From: Candidatus Aquabacterium excrementipullorum
GTDB lineage: Bacteria; Pseudomonadota; Gammaproteobacteria; Burkholderiales; Burkholderiaceae_C
Length of the DNA: 53,396 bases
Direction: 5' to 3'
NCBI GenBank assembly: GCA_019112875.1
Contig: DXIO01000046.1
Location: 1 to 53,396, forward strand
Under the pieces are notes generated by a model. That model saw only the letters and a program-made list of their open reading frames with translations. It was not told where the DNA came from and made no database searches. The number at the start of each line of letters is the position of its first letter. Position 1 is the stretch's first letter. Made by a program: the position numbers and the translations under genes. Of this stretch, positions 9,094-21,102 are shown piece by piece.

Positions 9094-11324
9094 TGGTCAG
9101 CGAAGCCTTCGATCCGCTGTCCAGCCCGCAATGGCATCGCGTGGCCGACTGGCGCCCGCGGTTGTGCGACGGCGTGGCCATCCACCGTCTGTGGCAGCGC
9201 GGCGAACGCTGGCACGTGCTGCGCCTGCCTGGAAGCGGTCCGGGATGCAGGCTCAATCCTGCCGCCTACGAAGTCGCCGGTCGATTGGACGGACGCCGCA
9301 GCCTGCAGACGCTGTGGGCCATGCTGTCGGGGCGTGCCCCCTCCGGCGAAGGCGCCTACACGCCCACCCAGGACGACATCATCAGCGTGGTGACGACCTT
9401 GCAGCAGCACGGCCTGCTCGCTTTCGATCCGCACTTGGCCACCGGCCCTGCCTTGCAAGGCGATGCGCATGCCTGGCCTGTCCATGATGCCGACATTCCC
9501 GACGATGCCGCACCCAAGCCGGCCAACAGCCTGCTGGCGTGGCGTCTGCCATTGCTGGATCCGACGCGCTTGCTGGACAGGCTCGAACCACTGGGCAGGG
9601 CACTGTTCTCGCCCTGGGGCGCTATGGTGTGGGCACTGCTGTGCGCGTTCCTGCTAGCAGGCCTGATCCTGCACCTGCCAGCGCTGCTATCGCACGCCCA
9701 CACGTGGCTCGGAACACCGCGCTACCTGCTGCTGGCCGCTTTGGCCTACCCCTTGATCAAGGCGGTGCACGAGCTGGCGCATGGGCTGGCGGTACGCCGC
9801 TGGGGTGGAGAAGTACACGAGGCGGGACTCACCTTGATGCTGCTGATGCCGGTTCCTTATGTGGACGCTTCCGCCGCCCATGGCTTCCAGCGCGCATGGC
9901 AGCGGGCCATGGTCAGCGCGGCCGGCATCATGGCCGAGCTGGCGCTGGCCAGCCTGGGGTTGTGGGTGTGGCATGCCAGCGCACCGGGGCTGGCGCAGGA
10001 CCTCGGTTTCGTGGTGTGGTTCATTGCCGGTGTGTCGACCGTGCTGTTCAATGCCAACCCGCTGCAGCGCCTGGATGGCTACCACCTGCTGACCGACGTG
10101 ATGGCCTTGCCCAATCTGGCCCAGCGCAGCCGGCAATGGTGGCAGCATGGCGTGTCCCGTTGGCTCAACGGCCGTTCGACCACAGCCGGCCACATGGCCG
10201 GCGCGCCAGTGCCCAGCCCGGGCGAACGCCCCTGGCTGCTGGCCTATGCCCCGCTGGCCTGGGCTTGCCAATTGGTGTTGTGGTGCGGCATGACCTGGTT
10301 CATCGGCGGGATCTCCACACCATTGGGGCTGCTGGCCGGCACCATCGCCGCATGGCAACTGGTGGGCAAACCGGCCGTGAATGGGGCCCGGGTGGTGTGG
10401 CAAGGCCTGCTGTCGCAAGGCGGCGTGGGTGGCACCACGTCCAAGGCTTTGTACACGAGGGGCGCCGTGTTGGGCTTGCCCCTGCTGGCGCTGTGCGTGC
10501 CCTGGCCCGATGCCCGCGTGGCACAGGGCATCGTGTGGGCACCCGATCAGGCGCTGGTGCGGCCGGACGTCGATGGCTTCGTGCTGCAGGTCCATCAGCC
10601 CCCGGGCGGCCACGTCCGGGCCGGCACCTTGCTGATCACGCTGGACAACCCGAGCCTGCGCGCCGACCGCGATCAAACCCAGGCCAGGCTGGCCCAGGCC
10701 GAGCAAAGCCAGTTCAGTCAGATGGGGGCGGACAGCAGCAAGGCGGGCCAGGCGGGCGATGAGGTGCAGCGGCTCAACGAACGTCTGGCCTACCTGGATG
10801 GCCAGATGGCGCAGCTGGAAGTTCGCGCCCATCGGGATGGCCTGCTGGTACTGCCCCAGGCCCAGGATCTGCCGGGGCGCTATCTGAAACGGGGCGAGCT
10901 GCTGGGCCACGTCATGCCGCCGGGCGAGCGGCCTTTGCTGCGGGTTGCCCTGAACGAGCAGGACATGCAGGATCTGCGTTTGTCTGCACGGGGTGTGACG
11001 GTTCAGCCTGCTGATCGTGACGCCGTGCCCATGCAGGCCACCCTGCTGCGCGATGGCGGTGGCGCGGACATGCAGCTGCCCAGCGCCGCCTTGAGCCGTG
11101 ACATGGGTGGAGACGTGGCCACCGACCCCGCCGACAAGGCTCACCTGCGCACGCTGCGCCCCGTCGTGCTGCTGGATGTGCGACTGGACACGGCGGCTGC
11201 CCCGTCCCTGCCGCTGGGCGCCCGCGCCTGGGTGCGTTTTGACCAGGGTTGGGCATCGCCTGTGGCCCAAGCCTGGCGTTGGCTGCGCCGCCGCGTGGGC
11301 GAACGCTTCAATCCGGCGAGGTGA
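9093..11324 (+). CDS. PqqD-like / M50 site-2-protease-like / HlyD fusion protein
   Basis: 743 residues from ATG 9093, whose A is the last base of the preceding TGA (GTG 9090 is also possible). Residues about 45-115 resemble a PqqD-type peptide-binding fold (LNPAAYEVAGRLDG ... LQQHGLLAF). A polytopic membrane region follows with an intact zinc metalloprotease signature HELAH at 226-230 and the third-ligand motif NPLQRLDGYH at 322-331 (Asp328), as in the M50 family. After further membrane helices there is a HlyD-like periplasmic part from about residue 480 (the lipoyl motif APDQALVRPDVDGFVLQV and a coiled coil). Catalytic residues appear present, so cleavage of a membrane or exported substrate is possible. 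In a dedicated exporter the substrate might be the DUF4347 protein encoded downstream (inference). Confidence 0.85.
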   Translation: MVSEAFDPLSSPQWHRVADWRPRLCDGVAIHRLWQRGERWHVLRLPGSGPGCRLNPAAYEVAGRLDGRRSLQTLWAMLSGRAPSGEGAYTPTQDDIISVVTTLQQHGLLAFDPHLATGPALQGDAHAWPVHDADIPDDAAPKPANSLLAWRLPLLDPTRLLDRLEPLGRALFSPWGAMVWALLCAFLLAGLILHLPALLSHAHTWLGTPRYLLLAALAYPLIKAVHELAHGLAVRRWGGEVHEAGLTLMLLMPVPYVDASAAHGFQRAWQRAMVSAAGIMAELALASLGLWVWHASAPGLAQDLGFVVWFIAGVSTVLFNANPLQRLDGYHLLTDVMALPNLAQRSRQWWQHGVSRWLNGRSTTAGHMAGAPVPSPGERPWLLAYAPLAWACQLVLWCGMTWFIGGISTPLGLLAGTIAAWQLVGKPAVNGARVVWQGLLSQGGVGGTTSKALYTRGAVLGLPLLALCVPWPDARVAQGIVWAPDQALVRPDVDGFVLQVHQPPGGHVRAGTLLITLDNPSLRADRDQTQARLAQAEQSQFSQMGADSSKAGQAGDEVQRLNERLAYLDGQMAQLEVRAHRDGLLVLPQAQDLPGRYLKRGELLGHVMPPGERPLLRVALNEQDMQDLRLSARGVTVQPADRDAVPMQATLLRDGGGADMQLPSAALSRDMGGDVATDPADKAHLRTLRPVVLLDVRLDTAAAPSLPLGARAWVRFDQGWASPVAQAWRWLRRRVGERFNPAR

Positions 11325-11330
11325 CAGTAC

Positions 11331-13304
11331 ATGGCCGCCTTGCCGCGCCCCGGCCCCCGTTGGGGCGCCTATCCCCTCAGACCGGAGAGCGCTGCCGCCC
11401 CACGCACGGCACCACTGTGGCCGACCGCGTGGTGGCATCGAGCCGTGCCAGGCCTGAACACCCGTCGCCACATCGCCTGGCAGTGTGAGGTGGACGCCCT
11501 GGCGCAGGCGTTGGCGCCTCAGGTGGCCTGCGGCACCCCGCAGGGCTGCGCCCATTGGATGCATACCCTCGCCGAAGCCCGCATGGCCTTGCGCAGACAT
11601 GGTTTCGAAGCCCGGGCCACCGCGCAGGCCATGGCCTGCGTGCAGGTCGCTTTGGGCTTGAGCGCAGGCCGGCAACTGCACCCCTTGCAGCTGCTGGCAG
11701 CCGGCCAATTGCTCAACCAGCAACTCGTGGAAATGTCCACTGGGGAAGGCAAGACGCTGGCCATGGCCGCCGCGGCATGCGTCGCGGCACTGGCCGGGGT
11801 CCCCGTGCACGTGATCACAGCCAACGACTACCTGGCAGAGCGCGACGCACAGGCCCTCAAACCGCTGTGCGAACGCCTGAATTTGCGCGTGGGGCATGTG
11901 GCCCCCGGCATGGCCCCCGCCACCAGGCGCGAGGTCTACGGCCGGGACATCGTCTTCACGGCCGCCCGCGAACTGGCCTTCGACCACCTGCGCGACGGCT
12001 TGGCACTGCCCGGCAGCGGCCATGAAACACCCGTGCTGCGCGGCCTGTGCATGGCCCTGCTCGATGAAGCCGACAGCATCCTGCTGGACGAAGCAGTGGT
12101 GCCGTTGGTGATCTCGGGCAGCCTGCCGGAAAAGCCTGCGCAACAAGCGGCCAGGCGCGCGTTGTGGTGGCAGGCCTATCAGCTCTCGAAAGGCCTGGCG
12201 GCGAACACGCACTTCCATCACGATGGCGGCCAGCTCGACCTGCAACTGACCGACGAAGGACAGGCCGAAGCCGCCCGGCTGGCACAGCCGCTGGGCGGCC
12301 CGTGGCGCCGGCCCGGAACGCGCCATGAGCTCTTGCGGCTGGCGCTCACGGCCCGGCACGCCTTGGTGCGCGAACGGCACTACCTCGTGCGTGAACAACG
12401 CATCGAACTGCTGGACCAGCTCACGGGCCGCGTGGCCGTGGGGCGCGCGTGGACGCAGGGGCTGCAGGCCCTGGTCGAACTCAAGGAAGGCTGCCCACCC
12501 AGCGCACCCACCGACACGCTGGCCCAGATCACCTACCAGCGCTTCTTCCAGCGCTACTGGCATCTGGCCGGCTTGAGCGGCACCCTGGCAGAGGCCCGAG
12601 GCGAGCTGCGCGAAGTCTACGGATTGACGGTGCACCGCATGCCATTGCGTCAGCCGTCGCGCCGCCAGGATCGGCCCGTGCGCCACTTCTGTTCGGCCGA
12701 GGCACGCTGGCAGGCCGCCGCCGCCGCCGCCGCCCGGCTGCGCGCGCAGGGGCAGCCGGTGCTGATCGGCACCGACACGGTGACGGATTCGGAACGGCTG
12801 TCATGGCATCTGACCCGGCAAGGCGTGCCCCATGCCGTCCTCAACGCCCGCCACGACCGGCAGGAGGCCGACATCATCGGCCAGGCAGGGCGTGCCGGCC
12901 AGGTCACGGTGGCCACGCGCATGGCCGGCCGAGGCACCGATATCGCACTCGACGAGGCCGCGCTGGCGGCCGGCGGCCTGCACGTCATCCACTGCCAGCG
13001 CAACGAATCGCGCCGCATGGACCGGCAGTTGCTGGGCCGCGCCGGCCGCCAAGGGCAGCCAGGAAGCACAGAAACGTGGATTTGTTCCGGCAATTCGGCG
13101 GACTCCCCCCCCATCAGTGACCCTATGCTGACGCGGTGCAGTTCATCCGTCACGGAATCCGTTGTTCGAACGGCGTCATGGGGGCGGCGAATCACCGTGC
13201 GGCTGCAGCAGTGGATCGAGGAGCAGCGTCAGTCGGCCATGCGCCGGCACCTTCTGAAGCAGGACCAGCAATGGGAAGTACGTTCGCAACAAGCACGACG
13301 GTGA
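11331..13304 (+). CDS. Truncated SecA-like ATPase (accessory SecA paralog)
   Basis: 657 residues against about 900 for housekeeping SecA. The nucleotide-binding core is complete: Walker A STGEGKT (Lys141), TANDYLAERD, DEADSILLDEA (from Asp245), GLSGT, ATRMAGRGTDI, and the arginine-finger motif GRAGRQG at 569-575. A PPXD-like segment is present between about 265 and 400. The protein stops just after the helix matching SecA's RKHLLEYDDV (here RRHLLKQDQQ). The helical wing, the rest of the scaffold/two-helix finger and the zinc/SecB tail are therefore missing. AGGTGA lies six bases before ATG 11331. It follows the M50-HlyD gene by six bases and overlaps the next HlyD gene by 34 bases. Sec-dependent export of a specific client is the natural guess but unproven. 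Confidence 0.87.
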   Translation: MAALPRPGPRWGAYPLRPESAAAPRTAPLWPTAWWHRAVPGLNTRRHIAWQCEVDALAQALAPQVACGTPQGCAHWMHTLAEARMALRRHGFEARATAQAMACVQVALGLSAGRQLHPLQLLAAGQLLNQQLVEMSTGEGKTLAMAAAACVAALAGVPVHVITANDYLAERDAQALKPLCERLNLRVGHVAPGMAPATRREVYGRDIVFTAARELAFDHLRDGLALPGSGHETPVLRGLCMALLDEADSILLDEAVVPLVISGSLPEKPAQQAARRALWWQAYQLSKGLAANTHFHHDGGQLDLQLTDEGQAEAARLAQPLGGPWRRPGTRHELLRLALTARHALVRERHYLVREQRIELLDQLTGRVAVGRAWTQGLQALVELKEGCPPSAPTDTLAQITYQRFFQRYWHLAGLSGTLAEARGELREVYGLTVHRMPLRQPSRRQDRPVRHFCSAEARWQAAAAAAARLRAQGQPVLIGTDTVTDSERLSWHLTRQGVPHAVLNARHDRQEADIIGQAGRAGQVTVATRMAGRGTDIALDEAALAAGGLHVIHCQRNESRRMDRQLLGRAGRQGQPGSTETWICSGNSADSPPISDPMLTRCSSSVTESVVRTASWGRRITVRLQQWIEEQRQSAMRRHLLKQDQQWEVRSQQARR

Positions 13305-14410
13305 GGGTTGGTTGGGGGATGCTGGGGGTCGTCTGGATGATGGCCTCCGCGGTGGCCGCCCCCCAGGCCGCCAAGCCTTCGGGCTGCCTGATCGAGCCGG
13401 AACAGGTGGCCGATGTCGGCTCGCCCGTGACTGGTGTGATCGAGCGCCTGCCCGTAGCCCTCGGCGACACGGTGGACGCGGGCCAGCCGCTGGTCGTGCT
13501 GCGCGCCGATGTGGAACGCGCCAATGCCGGCGTGGCGGCCCTGCGCTCCCAGGTCGATGCAGAAGTCAAGGCCGCCCAGGCCAATGTGGTGCTGGCCCGG
13601 CAAAAGGTGGACCGCGCACGGCAGCTGCTCGCCCAGGATTTCGTCTCGGCGCAGGCGGTCGAGCAAGCCGTGGCCGAGGCCGAAGTGGCCTCGCAGAAGC
13701 TCAAGATGGCCCAGAATCAGCAACGCATCTACGGGCAGGAGCAGGCTGTGGCACAGGCTCAACTGGGCCTTCGCACCTTGCGCAGCCCCATCCGGGGCGT
13801 GATCGTGGAGCGCTACAACAATGTCGGCGAGCGCGTGGAAGACCGCCCGGTGGTGCGCGTGGCCTCCATTGACCCGCTGCGTGTCTCGCTGATGGTGCCG
13901 ATCACCCAGTATGGCCAGGTGGCCGTGGGCGACTCCATGAGCATCCGCCCCGAACTGCCGGGCCTGGACGCGGTACGCGCCACCGTGCAGTACGTGGACA
14001 AGGTGGTGGATGCGGCCAGCAACACTTTCCGTGTGCGCCTGTCGTTGCCCAACCCGGGCAACCGCCTGCCCGGCGGACTGCGGTGCAAGGCCGACTGGAA
14101 TAGCCGCCAGGCCAAGGCGACACCAACACCCACGCCAGGGCCAGCGACTGGCGTCCAGCCGGCCATCTCGCGCCCGGTGCCATCGCAAGGATCACCTACG
14201 GCCCGCGCGACAGTACAGGCCGTGAGCTGGCACCCGGACCGCCATGGCCCGGCCGACGGGTTGCGCCTGCGTCCCTCCCTGAACCTGAGCCAGCACGCGC
14301 GTCCCCGCCACAAGGCCGCCCAACCCGCCGCCATCGCCTCGCCGTCAGGCGCGGTGGTGCTGGCCCAGGCACCGCTGGCCTACAGCCTCACGCTGTCCCC
14401 CCACCACTGA
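13271..14410 (+). CDS. Periplasmic HlyD / RND-type adaptor protein
   Basis: 379 residues. I choose ATG 13271 because AGGA lies six bases upstream and the product then begins with a signal peptide (hydrophobic core MLGVVWMMASAVAA). The frame stays open upstream to 13136, but that extension lies inside the SecA-like gene. The lipoyl motif halves (ADVGSPVTGVIERLPVALGD and LRTLRSPIRGVIVERY) flank a coiled coil of about residues 85-150. A beta-barrel domain follows, ending in NPGNRLPGGLRCKADW. The last 100 or so residues are low-complexity, rich in Thr, Pro and Ala. It is the third HlyD-type protein in this operon and the only one without a membrane anchor beyond the signal. No TolC-like outer-membrane channel is encoded nearby. 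Confidence 0.84.
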   Translation: MGSTFATSTTVRVGWGMLGVVWMMASAVAAPQAAKPSGCLIEPEQVADVGSPVTGVIERLPVALGDTVDAGQPLVVLRADVERANAGVAALRSQVDAEVKAAQANVVLARQKVDRARQLLAQDFVSAQAVEQAVAEAEVASQKLKMAQNQQRIYGQEQAVAQAQLGLRTLRSPIRGVIVERYNNVGERVEDRPVVRVASIDPLRVSLMVPITQYGQVAVGDSMSIRPELPGLDAVRATVQYVDKVVDAASNTFRVRLSLPNPGNRLPGGLRCKADWNSRQAKATPTPTPGPATGVQPAISRPVPSQGSPTARATVQAVSWHPDRHGPADGLRLRPSLNLSQHARPRHKAAQPAAIASPSGAVVLAQAPLAYSLTLSPHH

Positions 14411-14434
14411 ACACCGCACCGCGCCGACGTCCTC

Positions 14435-17400
14435 ATGCGCGCCCACCACCGCCCCGTCGTCGAACCGCTGGAGCCCAAGCTCCTGTATTCGGCCGACCTG
14501 GCGGCGCTGGCCATCGCGGCCGATGGCGCGAGCGTGGCAACGCAAAGCGCGAACCAGCAGCTCAGCGCAGCGACGCACGAGGTCGTCTTCATCGATGCAT
14601 CCGTTCCGGAACTGGCGTCCCTCCAACAGGATTTCGCCGCCCAGGCCGCTGCGGGGCGCGACATCGAGGTCATCGTCATCCGAACCGACGAAGACGGTCT
14701 GGCCCGCATCAGCAACACCCTGGCCGCCCGGCAGGATGTGGCCGCCGTCCACCTGATCAGCCACGGCGGCGACGGCCAGATCCAGCTGGGCCAGACGGTG
14801 CTCGATGCACAGACCCTGCTGCAACGGGCCAGCGAGGTCGCCCATTGGGGAAGCGCGTTCGCCACCGACGGCGACCTGTTGATCTACGGTTGCGACGTGG
14901 CCGCCTCCGCCAATGGCCAGGCCTTGGTGAGCGACCTGGCGGCCCTCACCGGGGCCGACGTGGCCGCCAGCAGCGACAGCACGGGCCAGCGAGCCCTGGG
15001 GGGTGACTGGGTACTGGAAGTCCGGTCAGGCGCCATCGAACACGGCGCCGCGCTGAGCAGCGAGGCCCAGGACAGTTGGGCGCATACCCTGGCCCTGGGT
15101 CTGCTGCCCCCGGTCATCACCAGCAACGGTGGCGGCAGCAGCGCCACCACGCAGGTCAACGAGAACAGCACCTACGTGACCACCGTCACGGCCACGACCC
15201 TGGACTCCGCCACGAGCAGCCTGACGTACACCATCACCGGCGGCGTCGATGCCGCACTGTTCAAGATCGATGCCAGCACCGGAGAGTTGCGCTTTCGCAG
15301 CGCCCCCAATTACGAAGCACCAGGAGACGGCAACGGCGACAACGCCTACAAGGTCACCGTTGGTGTGAGCGATGGCGTCAACCTGACCACGCAGGCGCTC
15401 ACCGTCGACGTACAGAACGTCAACGAGGCCCCGGTGGTCACCAGCCATGGGGGCGCCGGCTACATCATCTTGCAGGTGCCCACCGGCTCCACCACGATCA
15501 CCCAGGTCCAGGCCGTCGATCCGGAGGGTGATCCGATCACCTATGTCATCAGCAGCGCCATGGATGGCACGTTGATGAACATCGATGCCAGCACCGGCGT
15601 GCTGAGCTTCAATGCCCCCGTGGACATCTCACAGGACCAAAGCTCGTCAGGGGACAATATCTACCGCGTGTTCGCCTATGCGCGCGACCCCAGCGGCGCC
15701 TACGGCCTGCAGTGGATCTTCATCCAGATCGTCGATCCCACGCCCGTCAACCAGTCGCCCGTCATCGACAGCAACGGCGGAGGCGACAACGCCACCGTGT
15801 CCGTGATCGAAGGGCAGACCGGCGTCACCACCGTGCACGCCACCGATGCCGATTCCACCGGCCTCACCTACAGCCTCATCGGCGGCGCCGACGCGGCCCT
15901 GTTCGACATCGACGCCAGCACCGGCGTGATCACGTTCAAGGCGGCGCCCGATGCGACCGCTCCCGGTGATTCGAACCTGGACAACGTCTACGACCTGATC
16001 ATCAGCGCCTCGGACGGCAACACCAGCGACAGCCAGGCCCTGAGCATCCAGGTGCTCGCCCGCAACCGTGCGCCGGTCAATACCCTTGCGGGCCAGTACA
16101 CCATGCAGGAAGACACCTCGCTTGCGCTGACAGGCCTGGCCGTCCACGATGTGGACGCCGGCAGCGGCGTGATCACCGTCAGCCTGCAGGCCCAGCACGG
16201 CACATTCACCGTGCGGGAAGACGTCAACGGTGGTCTGCAGGCCAGCCAGATCAATTACAGCAATGGTGACCGCCAGGTGCTGCTGACAGGCACCGTCACC
16301 GAGATCAACACGACCCTGGCGGCCGCCAACGGGGTGCTTTACGAAGTCAACGGCAACTACCACGGCACGGACACGCTGACCATGGTCAGCAACGACCAGG
16401 GCCACAGCGGCCTGAACAGCAGCGGCACGCAGGCCAGCGCGGCCCTGACCGACGCCGACCAGGCCACCATCACCATCGATGCGGTGGACGATGCGCCGGC
16501 CATCACCACCAATACCTTGACGATCGCACAGGGTGGCACCGCCACACCCGACATCCGGATCGATGACATCGACAGCGCAGACAGCGTCCTGGGCCTTCGC
16601 GTGCAGAGCCTCTCGGGCGGCCACTTCCTGAACACTGCCACGAACGGCATCGTCACGCAGTTCACGCTGACCGAACTGCAGGCGGGCCACATCGTCTTCG
16701 TCCAGGATGGCAGCGCGGCGGCGCCGGCCTACACCCTGGTGGCCTTCGACGCGAGCGGAGACTCCACAGCCTCGGCCGCCATCATCGCCTTCGATGCCAG
16801 CCCCACGATCACCAGCAATGGTGGTGGCGCATCGGCATCCATCGACGTGATCGAGTTCAGTCCCCAGGTCACCACCGTCCAGGCGCAGGACGCCGACAGC
16901 ACCACGCTGAGCTACGCCATCGTGGGTGGCGCCGACCAGGCCTTGTTCACCATCGATGCAGTCACCGGGGCCCTGCGTTTCACCACCACCCCGGACATCG
17001 GCACGGCGCCCTACAGCACCCATGGGCTGGACTACACCGTGATCGTCGCCGCCAGCGATGGCAGCACCGAGGCACGGCAGACCCTGACCCTCCACCTTCA
17101 GCCCCTCAACCGCGCGCCGGTCAACACCTTGCCATCGGCCATCGCGGCCCAGGAAGACACCCCGCAGGCCATCTCGGGCGTCGCCGTGAGCGACACCGAT
17201 GCAGGCACCGGTGAGATCACGCTCAGCCTTCAGGCCCAGCACGGCGCCTTGACCGTGCGCCATGACGTCTCGGGCGGCCTGCAGGCCAGCCAGATCCAGT
17301 ACGGCAGCGGCCAGCGCCAGGTGACCCTCACCGGCACCGTCACGCAGATCAACGCCACGCTGGCTGCGAGCCAGGGGCTGACCTACCTGGCCGACACCGA

Positions 17401-18564
17401 CTACAACGGCACCGATGTGCTGACCATGGTGAGCAACGACCAGGGCCACAGCGGTCTGGACAACAGCGGCACCCACCCCAGCGCACCCCTGAGCGCCACG
17501 GACCAGACCACGATCACGATTGCGCCCGTCAACGATGCCCCCGTGATCACCGCCAACACCCTGACCATCGACCAGGGCGGGCGCGCCCCGCCTGTCGTGC
17601 AGGTGAGCGATGTCGATTCCCCGGCCAGTGCGCTGACGCTGAACGTGCAGAACGTGCTGGGTGGCCGCTTCATCCAGTCGGGCACCGGGGCCACCGTGAC
17701 GCAATTCAGCCTGGCCGATGCGCAGGGCGGGCTCATCGTCTTCGTGCAGGATGGCAGCGGCCAGGCGCCCTTTTACGCGCTGGAAGCGTCCGATGGCCAG
17801 GCCAGTGTTAGCAGCACGGCCACGGTGTCGTTCACGCCCGCGCCGCCGCCAGCACCCGCAGCGCCCCCATCCGAGGCCGGGGTCTCGGCGCCCGCAGCCA
17901 ATCCGCCCGCCAGCGAGAGCCCTTCGGCCTCGTCACCAAGCGCATCACCGGCATCCGGTGACGCGGCCGCCTCGGCCTTGGCCGCCGCCACGCCCGCTGC
18001 CGCCGCACAGGCCATGCCTCCCGCGCCCCCACCGCCCGAGTCCATCATGGCCGTCGCCCCGGCCATCGACATCCAGGTGGAGGCACCCCTCATCAAGGTC
18101 AGCATCGATGCACCGGAGCGCCCCAACCAGGCGCCCCAGGGGCCCACAGCCACCGAAGCCGAAGGGTTCCAGTACAGCTGGACCGCCTCCCTCGGCACGC
18201 AAGGGGCCACCGAAGACCTGCGCCGCAACCTCGATGCCCTGCATGAACAGTTGCAGGGCACCGGCATCGAACGCCGCCATGTCGTGGCCTCGTCCATCGC
18301 CTTGAGCACAGGCATGTCGGTGGGCTACGTGATCTGGCTGATCCGGGGCGGCGCGCTGGTCGGCTCCATGCTGTCGGCCATGCCCGCCTGGCAGATGATC
18401 GATCCACTACCCGTGCTGCACCGCGGTGGCGGGCGCGGCCAGTCCATCGAGCTGGGCGACGGGGATGCCTCCATCGAGCAACTCTTCGATGGCGATGCGC
18501 CGCCTCCCCCGCCGCTTCCCCCTCCCCCGCCGCCTGCGCCGCCGCAGCCCATGGAGGCCCGACC

Positions 18565-18568
<4 letters not shown>
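14435..18568 (+). CDS. Large surface protein: LEPR-XLL-like N-terminus, DUF4347 domain, cadherin-like repeats
   Basis: 1377 residues. The N-terminus carries [14 protein letters not shown] (residues 9-22), a variant of the LEPR-XLL motif found at the start of large bacterial surface proteins. Residues about 48-205 match DUF4347, including HLISHGG (His110) and LLIYGCDVA (Cys153), arranged like the His-Cys pair of caspase-like peptidases. Cys153 is the only cysteine in the protein. From about 225 to 1140 there are cadherin-like repeats (ITSNGGG start, DxDS, FxIDASTG), with a near-complete internal duplication. A Pro/Ala/Ser-rich stretch (about 1140-1215) leads to a hydrophobic segment at about 1293-1320 and a proline-rich tail. 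It starts 24 bases after the HlyD gene, and its stop overlaps the histidine kinase start (ATGA). An adhesin or matrix role is inferred. Confidence 0.87.
15761..17840 (+). repeat. Internal tandem duplication of about 1.04 kb in the surface-protein gene
   Basis: Two successive units of roughly 346 codons (about 15761-16800 and 16801-17840) encode the same order of three modules. The order is a cadherin-like repeat ([13 protein letters not shown] / [13 protein letters not shown]), a longer module beginning NRAPVNTL and containing [12 protein letters not shown], and a module ending IVFVQDGS. The offset between matching points (for example 16064 and 17108) is about 1040 bases. The copies have diverged, so the duplication is not recent. 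Confidence 0.8.

Positions 18569-21098
<2,530 letters not shown>

Positions 21099-21102
<4 letters not shown>

Noticed and set aside
9687-12686. 999-codon open frame on the minus strand across the M50-HlyD and SecA-like genes
   Set aside because: Low-complexity Gln/His/Gly/Arg composition typical of the antisense of GC-rich genes. The plus strand carries clear M50 and SecA motifs here.
15647-17704. 685-codon minus-strand frame opposite the surface protein
   Set aside because: Its apparent repeats simply mirror the duplicated cadherin-like blocks on the plus strand.
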